NCBI GenBank assembly: GCA_012295275.1
Contig: CM022665.1
Span: 2,841,667-2,881,666 of the forward strand
Direction of reading: 5' to 3'
Source of the DNA: Chrysomallon squamiferum
Taxonomy: Eukaryota; Mollusca; Gastropoda; Neomphalida; Peltospiridae
Length of the DNA: 40,000 nt
The position numbers and the translations under genes were made by a program. Of this stretch, positions 36,160 through 40,000 are shown in pieces. Under the pieces are notes generated by a model. That model saw only the letters and a list, made by a program, of their open reading frames with translations. It had not been told where the DNA came from and made no database searches. How positions within the stretch are numbered: position 1 is the first letter of the stretch; every line of letters starts with the position of its first letter.

Positions 36160-36460
36160 ATAATAATAATAAAACAAAGTTTTTATAAAATGTGTAATTT
36201 CTAACTCACGCGAAAAATATTCTTGTAACTGCGAAACAAAAATAAAATAATAAATATATATACAAAAAAAAAAAAAAAATAATAATAATTAGACTTAAAA
36301 TTAATAAAATAAAGAAAAAAAATATATAACAATAATAATAAAAAAATAATAATAAAAAAAAAAAAAATAAGAAGAAGACAAATAATTACGTACAACAATG
36401 GAGAAAGCATTTGAAACTTTTATTTTAATTATTTTACATCAAGATTAAATTTTGCTGCAA
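35226..36460. other. Very AT-rich intergenic DNA
   Basis: TTA tract near 35380-35402, poly(A) of about 33 bp near 36124-36157 and AAT/A-rich runs near 36260-36370. No gene is seen. Confidence 0.65.
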
Positions 36461-36835
36461 ACACGTGACTGGCCTGTTTGGAAGGAACGATAAGAGAGAA
36501 GAATGGTGTGTGCATTCTGCCAAAGGATTAGTACAAGTAATTATCGACCTGGGTTCGATATCGAGGCAACCTCGCCGCTTTTACCGTTACTTCAGCCTCG
36601 AGCCCGTTCGAAACAAGTTTCCAATTTAGTCAGCTTTATTGCGTTATTTCCCGTTTTATGTTTCCTTCAGAAGTCCCGCAGTTACTTCCTCAGTTCAAGA
36701 TGTTTTCCTTTCTTAAAAAGTGTAAATGAAATAAATATTAAAATGGAATGAAATGAAATAAAATGAGAAATGAAGTAAAATGAAAATGAAAAAAAAAATA
36801 AAATAAAATAAAATGAATATATATGAACAGACACA
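36461..36835. other. Short unique block, no gene recognised
   Basis: A GC-richer stretch (36480-36700) with a B-box-like GGTTCGATATC, then ATGAAA/ATAAA repeats. The 82-codon frame at 36503-36751 has no domain. Confidence 0.45.
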
Positions 36836-36839
36836 AGAA

Positions 36840-36867
36840 CAAACACACATACATACATACATACATT

Positions 36868-36899
<32 letters not shown>

Positions 36900-36998
36900 G
36901 ACAGAGAGATAGATAGATTAGAGTGACTGATGAATAGACAGATAAATAAATAATTAATAATAATTCTAATTGTGATTATTATTATTATGATGATGATA

Positions 36999-37031
<33 letters not shown>

Positions 37032-37075
37032 CTGATGCTGATGATGATTATTATTATTATTAAAAAAGAAAAAAA
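36840..37075. repeat. CATA, CA, TA and GAT repeats
   Basis: CATA units, (CA)11, (TA)n, GATA units, then a GAT run (about 36987-37047) and an A run. Confidence 0.92.
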
Positions 37076-37318
37076 AAAAAATTACTGAGAAGGAAGAAGA
37101 TTGAAAAGTGTAGAAGACTGAAAGAGAAACAACACAATGGGTTATTTATAAATACAGCTTTTTATTAACTTTTGTATTTCAGTTTTCTGTGTAAATGTCT
37201 CAACATCAACATGTGTTGGATTACCTACAACAGCAATCCATTACATCAAAGTGCTACACACATACCTTAGAAATTAGTCGACTAACTGTAGTTATTACAA
37301 ATTTAAGCCAGTCACCTA

Positions 37319-37393
37319 TTATTATTGTCGTTGTTGTTATTATTATTATTATTTTATCATTATCATTGTTATTATTATTATTCATTATTATCA

Positions 37394-37424
<31 letters not shown>

Positions 37425-37753
37425 CATCATCATTATCATTGTTATTATTATTATTATTGTCATCATCATCATCACTGTTATTGTTATTATTATTATTATT
37501 ATTTTTTTTTTTTTTTTTTTGTACTACAAATACATTTGTTTTATTGTTTAAAAACAGAACAATAACAACATAACGATGATGATAAGGATAAGGTTATTAC
37601 TATTGTTGTTGTAGTTGTAATTGCAGCTGTTGTAGTCATTATCCAGGGGATGATCCACATGTTAAAAAAGGGGGCGCTATCATTGTAGTCAACATAAATT
37701 AGTTACATTACAAATAAAAAACCTATTGTTGATGATGATCATAATGATAAAAT

Positions 37754-37843
<90 letters not shown>

Positions 37844-37910
37844 CATCATCATCATTATTATTATTATTATTATTATTAAACTGAGATACTGATGATGATG
37901 ATGATGACGA
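37319..37910. repeat. ATT/ATC and AAC/AAT inverted repeat region
   Basis: (TTA/TCA)n from 37319 to about 37503 ends in a T run. After about 230 bp of unique sequence, (AAC)n (37752-37790), (AAT)n (to 37842), (ATC)n and (ATT)n follow. The two halves are complementary. Confidence 0.92.
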
Positions 37911-38040
37911 AAACCAAAAATAAAAAAGAAGGGCACTAGTGAATTTTTGTTTTTCAAAGTATAATTATATACCTATTAATTTTAACGACGCGTGTATTTA
38001 GTGAAAATAACTAACGTGTTTTATTTCACATAATTCTCAT

Positions 38041-38190
38041 TTCCCCGGAGAACATACATTCAGTTTCTCCGGCATTATTTTTCGACATTCAGTCTCGGAT
38101 TAAATTCGTGGCCATGGCAACGTGATTGGTTTGAGGGAAAATTTGCAGGAATTCTATTAATCGCGGACACCGGATAAAGAAATAGATTAT
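38041..38190. promoter_or_regulatory. RFX X-box with adjacent CCAAT box
   Basis: GTGGCCATGGCAAC (38108-38121) fits the RFX X-box consensus GTNRCCNNRGYAAC at every fixed position. An inverted CCAAT box (ATTGG, 38125-38129) starts 4 bp later. The flanking 150 bp are unique and GC-richer. X-box plus CCAAT is a known pairing at promoters of ciliary and other RFX targets. No downstream gene is visible within the window, so an enhancer is equally possible. Confidence 0.4.
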
Positions 38191-38395
38191 ATAGCAGACA
38201 CTGTCCCTTTTTACTGTAATAACTAAACATCAATATCGTGTTCAAGAAATAACTGTACATGTATCTCAGTTTAATTTCAAAACACGAAGTGTTAATCTTT
38301 ATATGAGTGTATGTTGACAAGGTGTATGAGTGTATGTGTCTTTGTTTTTACACAAAACTTAAGAGGGTATAAAATTGTGTATTTTATTCCTTTAA

Positions 38396-38440
<45 letters not shown>

Positions 38441-39014
38441 TTTTTTTCTTCATTTGTGTGCGTTTGTTCTTGAATGTGCGGGTATGAGAGAGATAAAGTT
38501 TTAATAATTATATTAGAAGCTAAAATTACAACATATGAAGAATAAATTCTGAATTCTCCAGAAAATACATGAGCAAGAAGAAATTTCACGTAAATATACA
38601 GATGTCTTCAAAGATTAATTTACTTTTAATTTAAAAACAAAAATATAAACATTAATAAAATTTTGTATTTATTAATAACGGAAGAAAACCATTGTGTTAT
38701 TTCTCTTGTAGTTTTTAAAAACTGAAATAAAAATATGTTCTGTTCTTTTATCAGTTGTCTCTTCAAACTTTTTTTTTTTTTTTTAATAATTTTATTTCTG
38801 ATGTTTTTTGTTAATAAACAATAATGACAGACATTTTCATCAGAACTGTAGTGTATATAAATAAATATATGTGTGTGTGTGTGTGCGTGCGTGTAATTAT
38901 ACGCAGATATTAGTACTTGTCCTAGCAGGTACATTGTTATTACATATTACAGATTTAATCATAAATTTTCTTCGTAAGAAGGTCACACCTGTTCATCACG
39001 TAAGTAGTTCACTA
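38191..39014. other. AT-rich DNA, no gene seen
   Basis: (AT)n(GT)n at about 38399-38440, a T run near 38770-38784 and (GT)n near 38869-38893. Confidence 0.65.
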
Positions 39015-39015
39015 A

Positions 39016-39063
<48 letters not shown>

Positions 39064-39082
39064 TGTGTATTTTTTTTTTTTT

Positions 39083-39115
<33 letters not shown>

Positions 39116-39130
39116 TTTTTTTTTTTCCTT
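39015..39130. repeat. (TC)n, poly(T) and (ATT)n
   Basis: (TC)20 at 39020-39060, T run at about 39070-39094, ATT units, then another T run. Confidence 0.95.
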
Positions 39131-39149
39131 CTTCACGAAACACGATTTG

Positions 39150-39570
39150 TTAGAGCACCCAGGTGGATTATCCCAAATAATCACATCTTTTGTTTAATTA
39201 TCTATTTTCCTTTTAATTTTAATCAAAGCACACTTAAATATCGGCGCTCGCTCACACTGAGTCTGGCAAAGTACCAGTGATAATGTGAGCAAATGAATTA
39301 TTAAATATATAAAAAATAAATCCTTTTAGATGACAAACACTTCCGTGAAGACATGTCATGCAAAATGCACATAGGGATTTTGCAGTCATGCGTGGCTTTT
39401 TACGGGTCCGGGAGGCGGATCGGACTATAAGAGTCCCGCAGTAAGCCGCTTACGGCAAAGTAGATAGTCACTGAAAGGATTTCAAAGGCTTAATGTCCGA
39501 AGACACAAAATTATCAGCTAATGAAACGTGAAACATTTAAAATGATTAGATGCATTTCTTTTGTACCGTG
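39150..39570. promoter_or_regulatory. Candidate regulatory island with Pax, E-box and K50 sites
   Basis: CAGGTGGATTATCC (39160-39173) joins an E-box to GGATTA. On the - strand GCCACGCATGACTGCA (39381-39396) fits the core CACGCATGANTGCA of the paired-domain consensus. The surrounding 400 bp are repeat-free and GC-richer. Regulatory function is inferred. Confidence 0.38.
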
Positions 39571-40000
39571 TTAGAATTGTCGATTAAACGGTGGGTGCGG
39601 AAACTATCGTTTTATGAAGAGCAGACGATAACAAATTATTTTATTGTGTTTTGATGTACTAACATAGGCGTTTGTAGTAAGAAATATTTATATTACGAGG
39701 TCCCACTTAACGTTCTTTTCATTCGACTTGACAGTAATGTAAGAATCTGCGCGTATGTGTAAAACAGAGTTTTTAACCAGAAGAAACCGACAGCCTTTTT
39801 GTATTATATTTTTATACTGTGCAGGTATTATTAAATAGCTCAGTTTTTATTACGTGTATAAAACTTTGTTCACGACATTAATAAAAATATTATTTAGAAA
39901 AAAAGTGTTCACTGCTTCTTAGTAATAATGACACGATTTAAAATTTTTTTTTTAAAAAGAAGAAGAAAGAATACAGTTTAACGTACAAAAATTGTTACTC
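39571..40000. other. AT-rich DNA, no gene seen
   Basis: Unique AT-rich sequence to the window end, with no feature I can support. Confidence 0.55.

Noticed and set aside
36500-36600. tRNA-like B box (GGTTCGATATC)
   Set aside because: The last consensus base is wrong, and no convincing A box or cloverleaf lies upstream.
37195-37573. 118-codon frame beginning MSQHQHVLDYLQQQ
   Set aside because: Only the first 40 or so codons are non-repetitive; the rest is ATT repeat. No splice signals or family match support a gene.

Overview
This is an AT-rich, simple-sequence-rich animal genomic window. It holds one recognisable protein-coding gene: an Otx/orthodenticle-class K50 homeobox transcription factor on the + strand. 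The three exons at 26693-26896, 30277-30428 and 33194-33754 are joined by consensus GT-AG introns of 3,380 and 2,765 bp. They encode at least 278 residues: an Otx N-terminal motif, a complete Otx homeodomain with Lys50, a Gln-rich linker, a SIW-x-P motif and a single C-terminal Otx tail. The single tail and the tail sequence point to an invertebrate. The long introns, dense (TAA)n, (GA)n and (TATG)n microsatellites and low gene density suggest a lophotrochozoan, probably a mollusc and possibly a cephalopod. That assignment is an inference.

Upstream, 1-17 kb and 18.2-26.6 kb hold no convincing protein gene. AT-rich DNA and microsatellites alternate with short GC-richer, low-repeat islands of 200-550 bp that carry plausible transcription-factor sites. 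I read these as candidate cis-regulatory elements of Otx. Near 17.04-17.46 kb there is a candidate promoter (inverted CCAAT box plus GC box) and two possible 5' UTR exons without any ATG. At 20133-20177 there is a possible small exon whose ATG joins in frame to the 26693 exon. If the chain is real, its first ATG starts a 307-residue Otx with 29 extra N-terminal residues. These upstream exons are predictions from splice signals and reading frame only.

Downstream of the stop codon (33752-33754) lies a roughly 0.9 kb 3' UTR with poly(A) signals at 34087 and 34626, and a possible distal site at 35178. From 35.2 to 40 kb there is AT-rich and microsatellite DNA plus two notable islands. One holds a perfect RFX X-box next to a CCAAT box (38108-38129). 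The other holds a near-consensus paired-domain (Pax) site (39381-39396).

Repeats include three decaying minisatellites (39-bp, 49-bp and 44-47-bp units), a 129-bp-offset duplication, a (GA)72 tract facing a (TC)40 tract, and AAT/ATT palindromes. I found no convincing intact mobile element, CRISPR array, rRNA or functional tRNA, and no novel multi-gene system. The interest lies in the Otx gene structure, its possible extended N-terminus and its regulatory landscape.
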